From positions 1 through 64,000 of the forward strand of contig JACPTK010000051.1 in assembly GCA_016192825.1 (NCBI GenBank): DNA of 64,000 nt. Reading direction: 5' to 3'. The position numbers were made by a program, and so were the translations under genes. Positions 18,054 to 28,622 of the stretch are shown piece by piece; within the stretch, counting starts at the first letter, position 1, and the number at the start of each line of letters is the position of its first letter. This DNA is from Betaproteobacteria bacterium (GTDB taxonomy: Bacteria; Pseudomonadota; Gammaproteobacteria; Burkholderiales; SG8-41). Under the pieces are notes generated by a model, which saw nothing but the letters and a program-made list of their open reading frames with translations, made no database searches and was not told the origin of the DNA.

Positions 18054-18650
18054 ATGGATGTCTCGTTCACCTCCGCCGTCGTCATCCTGTTGCTGGTCAT
18101 GGACCCGGTCGGCAACATCCCGCTGTTCGTTTCGGTGCTGCGGCGCGTCGAGCCGGAACAGCGCGCGCGGGTGATCCTGCGCGAGTGCGCAATCGCCTTC
18201 GCCGTGCTCATCGTCTTCGTGCTGTTCGGCGTTTCGATCCTGGGCGTATTCGGTATTTCCGATCCCTCGCTCACCATCGCCGGGGGCGTCATCCTGTTCC
18301 TGATCGCCCTGCGCATGATCTTCCGGACCCCGGAGGGGATATTCGGCGATCCGCTCGAAGGCGAGCCCTTCATCGTGCCGCTTGCGACCCCCGCCATCGC
18401 GGGACCCGCCGCCATGGCGACGGTGGTGCTGCTCGTCTCCCGCAACCCGCAGCGGATCGTCGAATGGATTGCGGTGGTCACGGTTGCCATGCTCGTGACG
18501 GTCATCGTTCTCGTGTCAGCCGAGCGTATTGCCAGGCTTGCGGGCCAGCGCGGCCTGCTCGCGTTCGAGCGGCTGATGGGGCTGATCCTCACCGCGATCG
18601 CGGTGGAAATGCTGTTGCGGGGAATCGAAACCTTCGTCCACCAGATCTAA
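18054..18650 (+). CDS. MarC family (UPF0056) inner-membrane protein
   Basis: A 198-aa, very hydrophobic protein with about six transmembrane helices. The MarC signature region LLVMDPVGNIPLFVSVL occurs near the N-terminus, and PLATPAIAGPAAMATVVLL in the middle marks the second half of the internal duplication. Function is unresolved for the family; the old link to multiple antibiotic resistance has not held up. Confidence 0.92.
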   Translation: MDVSFTSAVVILLLVMDPVGNIPLFVSVLRRVEPEQRARVILRECAIAFAVLIVFVLFGVSILGVFGISDPSLTIAGGVILFLIALRMIFRTPEGIFGDPLEGEPFIVPLATPAIAGPAAMATVVLLVSRNPQRIVEWIAVVTVAMLVTVIVLVSAERIARLAGQRGLLAFERLMGLILTAIAVEMLLRGIETFVHQI

Positions 18651-18655
18651 AGGCG

Positions 18656-18790
18656 TGATTCGTGATTGGTGATTAGACTGTTAGCAGCCTGTCGGATTGC
18701 CAAGTCCGACAGGCTGCTAGGGCCTGCGCTCCGGTGGAGAGGGGGTTGCGGTTATCCAATCACTACTCACCACTCACTACTCACGCTTTT
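18656..18790. repeat. Two-armed repeat around a 15-bp perfect palindrome
   Basis: The outer left arm has GTGATTC/GTGATTG units (18656-18675). The outer right arm has CACTACT and CACCACT units (about 18762-18786). Between them lies a perfect stem, TAGCAGCCTGTCGGA (18682-18696) paired with 18705-18719 over an 8-nt loop. No T-tract follows, so it is not a classic terminator, though it lies between the convergent MarC and hypothetical genes. Confidence 0.8.
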
Positions 18791-19532
18791 CGACCTGACG
18801 AGGCACCTCGTCAGGGAAGTAGGACGGGGGAATGGGCCGCTTCCAGTACGGCGTGAAATCGACCTCCGCGGGGGCAACCACCAGGGCGGGACGGGCGTTC
18901 AGGAGCGCTAGCACCGCCTTGCGCAGGGGCGCGTCGAGGAATCGCAGCAGGCCCTGGCGCTCGTAGTCCGCGACCATTGCGGCGCGCGCGCCATGCGGAT
19001 CGGGTCCGAAGCGGGTCAGCGCCACGATGCCACCATAGCGCTCGAAGAGCGCCTGATTCAGCTTCCACATCTCGATCCATGGCGCCAGTCGGGCGGCCTT
19101 CCGCGCGGGATCCGGAGGCAAGCGGTCGGTGTCCGCGTCGCGCCGCGCCATACGCCGCAGCACGGCCTGAAATTCTTCGAGCCAGGCCCGCTCTTCGGCA
19201 TTCAGGTCCGCTGCGGCCAGGCGCTGGTCCAGTTCCTCGAGCTTGCGAGCGCGCTGGGCGCGGTCCTTGCGGTCGAACTCGCGGTGATAGGCCAGGGCCT
19301 CGGACGTTTCCGCTTCCGTGACGGCAAGCCCGTTCTGCTCGACGTAGTGCCGCGCCATTCTGGGCCACACCAGGTCCCACAACCTGCGGGCCCGTGCGGG
19401 TTCACCCGCCGCCGGGGCCAGATCCGCGCGGTCAATCACCTCGCCCAGGACCATGGCCACGCCGTCGGCGCCCGGCGCCCCAGCGGACGCCAGGACGAGC
19501 GCCGCGAGCAGCCCGGCAAGCCATCGCTTCAT
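18777..19532 (-). CDS. Secreted hypothetical protein (SurA/PpiC N-terminal-like helices)
   Basis: A 251-aa protein with a signal peptide (MKRWLAGLLAALVLASAGA, cleavage near residue 22). The mature part is charged and helical, with RHYVEQNGLAVTEAET resembling the SurA-type chaperone N-domain, but no PPIase domain is visible. It could be a periplasmic folding helper or an uncharacterised protein. The C-terminus ends close to a heptamer tract. Confidence 0.65.
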   Translation of the reverse strand: MKRWLAGLLAALVLASAGAPGADGVAMVLGEVIDRADLAPAAGEPARARRLWDLVWPRMARHYVEQNGLAVTEAETSEALAYHREFDRKDRAQRARKLEELDQRLAAADLNAEERAWLEEFQAVLRRMARRDADTDRLPPDPARKAARLAPWIEMWKLNQALFERYGGIVALTRFGPDPHGARAAMVADYERQGLLRFLDAPLRKAVLALLNARPALVVAPAEVDFTPYWKRPIPPSYFPDEVPRQVEKRE

Positions 19533-19908
19533 CCGCAGGATTCTAGCGCCCCACGGGACGGTTACCGCCGCCGAATCGGCGCCGGGAGGCGGCCCTTACG
19601 CTCCAGCGTAGGCCCTTGATTTCACGGCGAGACCGGGTATCGCCCTGGATCGCGCTGCCGGCACGCAAAACAATTCACAATTTTTGTGGATAACGTTGTG
19701 GGTAAACATCGAGGACCGGCGCGAATGAGGCGTAATGACGGGCTCGCGTCTGGTTTGCACAAAATTTCATCAAAGCGGGATGCGGGATTCGCGATACGGG
19801 ATGCAGGATGCGAGTCACGCGTTTAAGCTGTTATCTCGTATCACGCATCTCGTGACCCGCATCCCGTATCCTCTCTCAGGTCACCGCTCACTGCTCGCCG
19901 CTCACGGC
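19533..19908. other. Spacer: DnaA-box-like pair and a two-armed heptamer tract
   Basis: A 376-bp gene-free stretch. At its centre lie two DnaA-box-like sites (19685-19705). From about 19776 to 19908 it contains GATGCGG/GATACGG heptamers followed by complementary CGCATCT/CGTATCC units, and then GCTCACC-type heptamers up to the stop of the next gene. No coding frame with convincing codon use was seen. Confidence 0.7.
19685..19705 (-). promoter_or_regulatory. Two DnaA-box-like 9-mers
   Basis: TGTGGATAA at 19685-19693 is the reverse complement of the consensus DnaA box TTATCCACA. TGTGGGTAA at 19697-19705 is a one-mismatch copy in the same orientation, 12 bp on. They sit in the upstream region of the secreted hypothetical gene. 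A pair this close could bind DnaA, but no oriC genes are nearby. Confidence 0.45.
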
Positions 19909-21924
19909 TCACCGCTTTAGGATGCGCAGCAGGTTGTAGAAGTCGTCGGTCCAGACGCGGAAGTCGGGGCGGGGCTGCAGCGGCTCGGCGACCGACCGGA
20001 TCGGCTCGGCGGCGAGCAACTGCGCGTTCCGGGTGACGATGATCTGGTCGGTAGCGGATATCCAGTAGTCCGCGCCCTCGGAGCTCTCCGGGACGTCGGT
20101 GACCAGTACCGCGGTCAGCCCGAACTCGGCGGCGAGGCGCTCCACCACCGGGGCGATATCCACGTACCGGTTGGTCGCCTGGAACACGATCGCCCCCTCC
20201 GGCTTGAGGTGGCGCACGTAGGTCGCCATCGCCTCGCGCGTGACTAGGTGCATCGGAATCGAGTCCCCCGAGAAGGCGTCGATCGCGAGCAGATCGTAGC
20301 CCTGGTCGATTTCGCGCTCGAGCGAGAGCCGCCCGTCACCGAGGATGATGTCTTTCTGGGCCAGGCTCTCGCTGAGGAAGGTGAACTCCGTGACCGCGAC
20401 CGCGGCCACCTGGGGATCGATCTCGTAGAAGCGGAACAGGTCGCCCCGGCGCGCGTAGGCCGCGATCGCTCCGGCGCCGAGACCGATCACGCCGACGCGC
20501 CGCGGACCCTCGGGCAGGCTGGCGAAAACCCGCCCGTAGCCGCTGGTCGGCGCGAAATAGCTGGTCGGCCGGTTGCGCATTTCCGCGTCGAGCAGCTGGC
20601 CGCCGTGGTTGATGCCGCCGTGATACATGACGCGGAACGGGACGGGGCTCGGGTAATCGCGCGTGCGGAGCACGCCGTAGAAATTGCGCAATTTCACGCG
20701 GGTGTTGGCGAGATAGTCGCTGATGTTGACGACGGTAAAGGCGGCGGTCGCCACCACCACCGCGAGCGATGCGCCGGCGACCCACCACCGGCTGGCGAGC
20801 GTGCGGTAGTAGAGCAGCACCGCGAGCGCCGTCAGCGTGATGCCCAGCTCGTAATAGCCCGACAACAGGTTGGGCGCGGCGACGCCCACGAGCAGCGCGC
20901 CGAGAGCGCCGCCGACCGACACCATCAGATAGAACGTGGTCAGGTAGCGCGGACCGGGCTTGAGCAGGGTGAGTTCGCCGTGGCAGAACATGCAGCACAC
21001 GAACAGCCCCGCCGCGTAGAGCGGCGCGGCGATCCACAGATCGAGCGATTCGCTGTACCAGGCCATCACCGGGATCAGCACCGCGGCCAGCGTCAGAAAC
21101 ACGCCGCGGCGATACCAGCGCGGGTGGTCGAAGCACAGGATGAAGGTGATCAGATAGAGGGACAGCGGCACCACCCACAGGAACGGTATCGACGCGATGT
21201 CCTGCGTCAGGTGGTTGGTGACCGCGAGCAGCAGGCACGATCCCGCCGCCGAGAGCGTGACCCACAGCAGGCGCCTGCCGATGGCGGGTGCCGGCTCCGG
21301 GGAGGCTTCGGCATGGCCCGCGGCGGCGGGCGCGGCGGCGGGACCGCCGGTGCTGCGGTAGGCGGCCGCCCCGCACAGCAGCACGAATGCGCCATAGGCG
21401 GCGGACCAGAACCACGACTGCGCGGCGAGCGGCAGGAAGGGCTCGATCAGCACCGGGTACGACAGCAGGGCGAGCAGCGAGGCGAGGTTCGACAGCGCGA
21501 ACAGGCGGTACGGCACGGCGTGCCGGAAACGCTGCCAGAACCATGCCTGCACCAGGGGGCTCGTCGAGGACAGCAGGAAGTACGGCAAACCGATGGTGGC
21601 GGCCAGCAGGCCAAGTATGAGCAGGGTGGGCTCGCCGCCCTGCTCGCCGGGCTTCCAGTGCGCCTCCGGGATGATCGGCAAGGCGAGCAGGCTCGCCGCG
21701 AGCAGCGCGATGTGCAGCCACGCCTGCCTGCGGGGCGCGAGCAGGCGCGTCGTCCAGTCCGAATAGGCGTAACCGAAGAGCAGCATCGACTGAAAGAACA
21801 CGAGGCAAGTGGCCCATACCGCGGCCGCGCCACCGAACCAGGGCAGGATCTGCTTGGCGATGACCGGCTGAACCAGGAACAGCAGGAAGGCGCTGAGGAA
21901 GATCGTCGCGGCGTGCAGCAGCAT
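19909..21924 (-). CDS. Membrane spermidine-synthase-like protein (MFS-like helices plus aminopropyltransferase-fold domain)
   Basis: A 671-aa fused protein. The N-terminal two-thirds has about ten hydrophobic helices (for example FLSAFLLFLVQPVIAKQILP). The C-terminal region from about 420 is a SpeE-type Rossmann domain with VGVIGLGAGAIAAYAR, FYEIDPQV, GDGRLSLE and LLAIDAFSGDSIP. Whether it makes polyamines is unknown, and many such fusions remain uncharacterised. The tract upstream of its start carries AGTGCTGAG micro-repeats. Confidence 0.85.
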   Translation of the reverse strand: MLLHAATIFLSAFLLFLVQPVIAKQILPWFGGAAAVWATCLVFFQSMLLFGYAYSDWTTRLLAPRRQAWLHIALLAASLLALPIIPEAHWKPGEQGGEPTLLILGLLAATIGLPYFLLSSTSPLVQAWFWQRFRHAVPYRLFALSNLASLLALLSYPVLIEPFLPLAAQSWFWSAAYGAFVLLCGAAAYRSTGGPAAAPAAAGHAEASPEPAPAIGRRLLWVTLSAAGSCLLLAVTNHLTQDIASIPFLWVVPLSLYLITFILCFDHPRWYRRGVFLTLAAVLIPVMAWYSESLDLWIAAPLYAAGLFVCCMFCHGELTLLKPGPRYLTTFYLMVSVGGALGALLVGVAAPNLLSGYYELGITLTALAVLLYYRTLASRWWVAGASLAVVVATAAFTVVNISDYLANTRVKLRNFYGVLRTRDYPSPVPFRVMYHGGINHGGQLLDAEMRNRPTSYFAPTSGYGRVFASLPEGPRRVGVIGLGAGAIAAYARRGDLFRFYEIDPQVAAVAVTEFTFLSESLAQKDIILGDGRLSLEREIDQGYDLLAIDAFSGDSIPMHLVTREAMATYVRHLKPEGAIVFQATNRYVDIAPVVERLAAEFGLTAVLVTDVPESSEGADYWISATDQIIVTRNAQLLAAEPIRSVAEPLQPRPDFRVWTDDFYNLLRILKR

Positions 21925-22309
21925 GAAGAAGACAGTGCTGAGTATTGAGTGTTTTAGTGCTGAGCTGGGAAAAGGGCGAGCGATTTTAACTCAACACTCA
22001 TCACTCATCGGCAGGGGCGTTTCCTCGGGCAAGCGGCAAGGCATAACGGGTTCAGTCATGGGTTGTGCGGTATTTCACATTGCCCCCCGCACGCTGTCGA
22101 GATTTCGATACCGACATGGCCGCCCCTAACAGCATTGTCGGGCATTCGACACTTGAAAGGCCCAACCGGCAGCGCTGGACGCATGGGGGCAGCCATATAT
22201 AAATTCATTAATACAAAGAGTTACATCAGCGGGCCGCTTGCGGCCCGCTGATGGCATGGAATCTGCTCAATAGTCCTTTAGGAAACGAGGATCCAAGCTG
22301 GAGGCCAGC
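21925..22309. other. Spacer with two-armed heptamers and a perfect palindrome
   Basis: A 385-bp gene-free stretch. 21931-21965 carries AGTGCTGAGTATTGAG-like units, and about 21990-22008 carries the complementary ACTCATCACTCATC. 22010-22220 shows no recognisable gene or motif. A perfect palindrome lies at 22224-22253. The ribosome-binding site of the small downstream gene (TGGAGG) precedes 22310. Confidence 0.6.
22224..22253. repeat. Perfect 14-bp inverted repeat with 2-nt loop
   Basis: CATCAGCGGGCCGC (22224-22237) pairs perfectly with 22240-22253 across TT. No T-run follows, and it lies about 57 bp upstream of the 76-aa gene. It could be a hairpin in the leader of that mRNA or a protein-binding palindrome. 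Confidence 0.85.
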
Positions 22310-22540
22310 ATGTTGATCTACCTGGATGATTACCGGAAGGCGAAATCGGCGCCCGTCGCCAGGAACGACCGCTACGACGACGAGTTGATGTGCGTCAACT
22401 GGAACCCCGCGGTCAGCGCGATTGCGATGTCCTGCTATCAAACGCCGCAGGAACTGAGCCCCAAGCTGCCCGAGGATTTCACGGCGGTCGACGTCACGGC
22501 GTTCATGAACCGGGTGTACGCCCTCGCCAGCCAGATCTGA
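22310..22540 (+). CDS. Small conserved-looking hypothetical protein (76 aa)
   Basis: A 76-aa soluble protein beginning MLIYLDDYRKAK, with a TGGAGG ribosome-binding site and a strong terminator 20 bp after the stop. This supports a real, separately transcribed gene. It is acidic in the middle, without membrane segments or a known motif; C-terminal FMNRVYALASQI is helical. Function unknown. Confidence 0.75.
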   Translation: MLIYLDDYRKAKSAPVARNDRYDDELMCVNWNPAVSAIAMSCYQTPQELSPKLPEDFTAVDVTAFMNRVYALASQI

Positions 22541-22559
22541 ACACAACCCTCCCCCGGAG

Positions 22560-22596
22560 GCGGGCCGGTGCCTGATTGGCCGGTCCGCTTTTTTTT
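22560..22596 (+). terminator. Rho-independent terminator of the 76-aa gene
   Basis: Stem GCGGGCCGG (22560-22568) pairs with CCGGTCCGC (22580-22588) with one G-U, followed immediately by eight T (22589-22596). Confidence 0.9.
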
Positions 22597-22626
22597 CGTA
22601 CCGTCGGCGGCCGACCTTAGGGACGG

Positions 22627-22668
22627 CGTGAATCGTGATTCGTGAATCGTGAATCGACTCCCCTCCTG
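22627..22668. repeat. Left flanking inverted repeat of the defence island
   Basis: A 42-bp segment made of GTGAATC/GTGATTC heptamers running into ACTCCCCTCCTG. It matches the reverse complement of 38357-38398 at 37 of 42 positions by direct comparison. Confidence 0.75.
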
Positions 22669-23227
22669 TCCGAGGAGGGGTGGCGCGGAGCGCCGGGGTG
22701 GTGGAGGAATTTTCCTCATCCCTCATCCCTCCTACCTCATCCCTCGAGCGCGGCTGCGGCGCGCATTGCCGGGGGGCGGCCCCGGGTGCCGGTGACTTTC
22801 TTTTTGCTCGCCCATAAAAGAAAGTCACCAAAGAAAAAGGGCGCCCCGTTCGCCGCCACTACCTCGTGAACTCGTGTGGTGCCCCTGCGCTGCTCGACCG
22901 GCCCGGCGGTCTGCGCAACTCGCGCTAGGCCATCGTGCTAATTACGCTTCGGGCGGGTAATGTCTGCGGTATAGCAAGCGATAACTAGGCTCGCCCAGTG
23001 CTCGACCGAAACCCCGGGCCAGTCTGCGCTGCTCGGCGGCTCTCAGGGGCCCCAAGAATCAAGAGCACGAAGCGAACCGCCAGTTCTATAGCCAATAGTG
23101 CTAGAATGTCCTCAACGAATTAGCTTGGCTGGCTAATGCCAGTCGAGCATGCTGGCTCAAGGCGGTCCAACAGACGTACAGCTCGAACTCGGATTTCCGA
23201 GCGACGGCCAAAGTCTCTTCGCACCGC
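22669..23227. other. Gene-free junction DNA at the island edge, with hairpin and CTCATCC units
   Basis: It contains a GAGGAGGGG block with GGCGCGGAGCGCC (about 22670-22710), CCTCATCCCTCATCCC units (about 22714-22752) and a perfect palindrome at 22791-22829. Then about 400 bp follow without a convincing gene; short reading frames there lack ribosome-binding sites. Base composition falls toward the lower-GC gene at 23228. This marks the passage from core chromosome to island. Confidence 0.6.
22791..22829. repeat. Perfect 14-bp palindrome GGTGACTTTCTTTT
   Basis: GGTGACTTTCTTTT (22791-22804) pairs exactly with 22816-22829 across an 11-nt loop. The words around it (TTTTTGCTCGCCC, AAAGAAAGTCACC) resemble a dispersed intergenic element I have seen in other proteobacterial genomes, but I cannot place it in a named family. 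Confidence 0.8.
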
Positions 23228-24043
23228 CTATTTTTTCGCTTGGGGTCGCCTCTTGGGCGGCCCCAAGTATTTTTCGCGGTCCTTCACGAACGTCAAATAC
23301 TGCCCAAAGACCCGGTAATTAAGCTCCTGCCGAGATTCCTTAGTAAGTTTCCCAGGGAATGACGGCCTACTCCTCGTAAGTAGGTGCTTGGGATCAAGGG
23401 TGTCTATGAGAGCATGGAGAACTATTCCGTATTGCAACAGAAGTTGCCGCTCGCGTGTATGCCCAACGCGGGATAACACAGTGACGAGCGGTTGGAGCCA
23501 GTGACGTGCACTCTCATCTGTTTCGTATGTCTTTACGAATAGGATGAACGGCATCGAGTCTTGTACCCCATGCTGTTCTCGCAGCATCACCTCTCCAACT
23601 GCCCTCTGCGCTATTCGATCGACTACGCGAATCCTACGAGATTCAAGACAACTAAGAAGATTTTGAAGCTTGTTTCCCCGTGGATCCTCGCTCATGGCAA
23701 CAGACAAACCTTGTCTCCGGAGGATCTCAACCTGCGCCCAGAACCTGGCAAATAAGTACAAAAGGCTCGCAAACTCTGCTGATTCCAAAGTTATGTTTTT
23801 AGGAGTTATTTTTCGAAGCCCCGAGAAATCTTGTTCTGCTAGCGAACGAAGTTTCCCCACTAATTCGTCACTCGCTTTAAGTAGCGGATCGAGATGCTCA
23901 TCGACAAATTTCTTCGCTGTGCGCTTACGGTCGGATCTGTAACGGATCTCCTGGTAAAGAATGTCCAGGAGCTTGACGGTAAGACCTCCTCCGAGCGCGG
24001 CACCAAAAACGCCGAGCCATCCGACATCAGCAGCCATGGTCAT
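23228..24043 (-). CDS. Uncharacterised membrane-anchored protein at the island edge
   Basis: A 271-aa protein with one hydrophobic N-terminal segment (about residues 9-28) followed by basic YRSDRKRTAKKF, so the bulk should face the cytoplasm. The rest is helical and charged, with no motif I recognise. Start may be 24043 or the second Met at 24037. Codon use and GC are visibly lower than in the flanking core genes, resembling hsdS, trlF and the DUF262 gene, which suggests acquisition. It follows hsdR on the same strand after about 150 bp. It could be an accessory effector or an unrelated cargo gene. Confidence 0.65.
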   Translation of the reverse strand: MTMAADVGWLGVFGAALGGGLTVKLLDILYQEIRYRSDRKRTAKKFVDEHLDPLLKASDELVGKLRSLAEQDFSGLRKITPKNITLESAEFASLLYLFARFWAQVEILRRQGLSVAMSEDPRGNKLQNLLSCLESRRIRVVDRIAQRAVGEVMLREQHGVQDSMPFILFVKTYETDESARHWLQPLVTVLSRVGHTRERQLLLQYGIVLHALIDTLDPKHLLTRSRPSFPGKLTKESRQELNYRVFGQYLTFVKDREKYLGPPKRRPQAKK

Positions 24044-24195
24044 CCCCCTTTCGGATTTCCTGAATATTTAAGACCATGTAATGCGCTTCAGTGCTTTTCT
24101 AAGCTGCTGACGGCACTTCTCCCCTGATTCAACGCCTCCGGGTAGCCGTAGGTGAGCAGTAGAAAAGTTACTCTAATCCGCTTGTTGCATGTCGA

Positions 24196-27317
<3,122 letters not shown>

Positions 27318-27321
<4 letters not shown>

Positions 27322-27752
27322 TTGCCCTTCCCGATGCGGGCCTTCGCGTCGTGCAGCAGCTTCTGCGCCGCCTCGATGCACGCCGCGACGGAGGCTTCGT
27401 CGATGTCCGCGCCCGTGTAGTCCGCGAGGTTGCGCTTGCGGCGCAAGGTATCGAGCAGCGCCATGCGTCGCGCGTCGATGCCGAACGTCAGCGTGAGCGT
27501 CTGGATGATCGTCATGTGATGGCCGGGGCGGTTCGTGTCCGGCCGGTAACCTTGCGCCATCAGCGCGGCGAGTCCGATCTGCGTGATCGCCCGGTAGGCG
27601 GCGTCGAACCGCGTTTCGGGGCTGATCTTTCCGACACGCGCGTCGGCGACACCGCGCTCCGCGGCTGCGAGCAGCCGGGCGATTTCCTTGGCGTCGGCGG
27701 GGTGCTCTTTAAGCTGCCCGGTCTTGAGCAGGTTCGCCAAGCTCACCGGCAT
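27318..27752 (-). CDS. HEPN-domain protein (putative toxin/RNase partner of MNT)
   Basis: A 144-aa all-helical protein starting [19 protein letters not shown]-terminal [12 protein letters not shown] matches the RN..DY end typical of HEPN proteins, and the middle has [10 protein letters not shown], which may supply the Arg and His of the HEPN active site. It overlaps the nucleotidyltransferase gene by 44 bp and hsdR by 4 bp. In MNT-HEPN modules the HEPN is an RNase toxin that the MNT silences by AMPylation; whether that holds here is inference. Confidence 0.75.
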
Positions 27753-28338
27753 CCCCCTTGATGAAGATCTTCGCCTCGCGCGCGACGCGCGATGCGAACC
27801 GGTCGCGCGCCTTAAGCTTCGCGCGGAACTCCTCCGGCGCCATCACCACCGGGTTGATCTCCCTTCGCAACCGCTCCCTGACCGGCATCAGCGCCTCGAC
27901 CACGCGCTCGAAGCGCGCGGACCCGAGGACCATCACGTCCACGTCGCTCGTGGCGCTCTCTTTTCCCTGCGCGACCGAGCCGAACACGAACGCCGCTCGA
28001 ACGCTCCTCCCGAGCGGCTCAAGCGCCTCGCGCAGCACGTCGGCGAGCCCGGCCGTCTTGCGGAAGATCCCTGCCAGCTCCTCGAACAGCGGGCAGGTCC
28101 GGTCGGCCTGATAGCGCACCTGGTTTCCCAACGAGCTGCGCGTCAGCAGCCCGGCCGCGGTGAGCGCGGTCAGCTCGCGATGCAGCGAGCCCGAAGGCAC
28201 GCCCGCCAGGCGCATGATCTCGCGCACGTAGAAGCTCTGCTCGGGATGAAGCAGAAGGAGACCGAGAATGCGCCGCCGATAGGTGCCGAACAGCAGCTCG
28301 ATCAGACGCGGTCTTTCGTGCGGCGTGGACACTCTCAT
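27709..28338 (-). CDS. MNT-type nucleotidyltransferase with N-terminal winged helix (putative antitoxin)
   Basis: A 209-aa protein. Residues about 10-85 form an ArsR-like winged helix (FYVREIMRLAGVPSGSLHREL). Residues about 115-145 carry the minimal nucleotidyltransferase motif GSVAQGKESATSDVDVMVLG (GSxAxG then SDxD). The start MRVSTPHE at 28338 is chosen because two direct operator-like repeats end immediately upstream. A nucleotidyltransferase fused to a DNA-binding domain fits an autoregulating antitoxin. It is the first gene of the MNT-HEPN-hsdR unit. Confidence 0.85.
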   Translation of the reverse strand: MRVSTPHERPRLIELLFGTYRRRILGLLLLHPEQSFYVREIMRLAGVPSGSLHRELTALTAAGLLTRSSLGNQVRYQADRTCPLFEELAGIFRKTAGLADVLREALEPLGRSVRAAFVFGSVAQGKESATSDVDVMVLGSARFERVVEALMPVRERLRREINPVVMAPEEFRAKLKARDRFASRVAREAKIFIKGDAGELGEPAQDRAA

Positions 28339-28339
28339 A

Positions 28340-28368
28340 TTGAGAACAAGTGTACCTACTTTGAGAAC
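28340..28368 (-). promoter_or_regulatory. Direct-repeat operator upstream of the MNT gene
   Basis: Two identical octamers TTGAGAAC (plus strand 28340-28347 and 28361-28368) lie 21 bp apart, two helical turns, ending 1 bp before the MNT start codon. The spacing puts both on one DNA face, and they would be covered by a bound winged-helix dimer. Autoregulation by the MNT protein is inference. Confidence 0.65.
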
Positions 28369-28412
28369 GTCGCGCCAGCCGAAGAGCCCCACCCGCAACA
28401 AGCGGCCGAAAC

Positions 28413-28504
28413 CGGGTGAATGCAAGAATCAACGTCGGCCAAACGGCAGATTTACAGTTGGCCCACTGAAAGGTCCGGAATCGGCTGACACAGCGCCCGC
28501 ATGA
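28413..28504. repeat. Four degenerate 23-bp tandem repeats, cluster 1
   Basis: Units beginning CGGGTGAATGCA (28413), CGGCCAAACGGC (28436), TGGCCCACTGAA (28459) and CGGCTGACACAG (28482) recur at exactly 23-bp steps. The first two align well with units of the second cluster in the same orientation. Confidence 0.65.
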
Positions 28505-28556
28505 TAATCATTCACGACGTGAATAACCGGGCACGGCTTATCCATGCTGCGCCGGG

Positions 28557-28622
28557 CGGCTGAATGCAAGTTTGCTCGTCGGCTGAACGCTAATCTGCGC
28601 GTCGGCTGTTCGCTAGCTCCGG
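28557..28622. repeat. Three degenerate 23-bp tandem repeats, cluster 2
   Basis: CGGCTGAATGCAAG (28557), CGGCTGAACGCTAA (28580) and CGGCTGTTCGCTAG (28603) start at exactly 23-bp steps, just after the DUF262 gene stop in transcription order. The pattern recalls multiple protein-binding sites, such as iterons or multi-site transposon ends. No transposase or replication gene is adjacent. Confidence 0.75.

Noticed and set aside
20248-21948. Long plus-strand frame opposite the spermidine-synthase-like gene
   Set aside because: It encodes Arg/His/Glu-rich sequence without family resemblance, typical of antisense frames in GC-rich DNA.
23228-23275. Terminator made by CTTGGGG and CCCCAAG near the end of the membrane-protein gene
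   Set aside because: The stem lies inside coding sequence, and the T-tract is on the strand opposite to the gene it would terminate.
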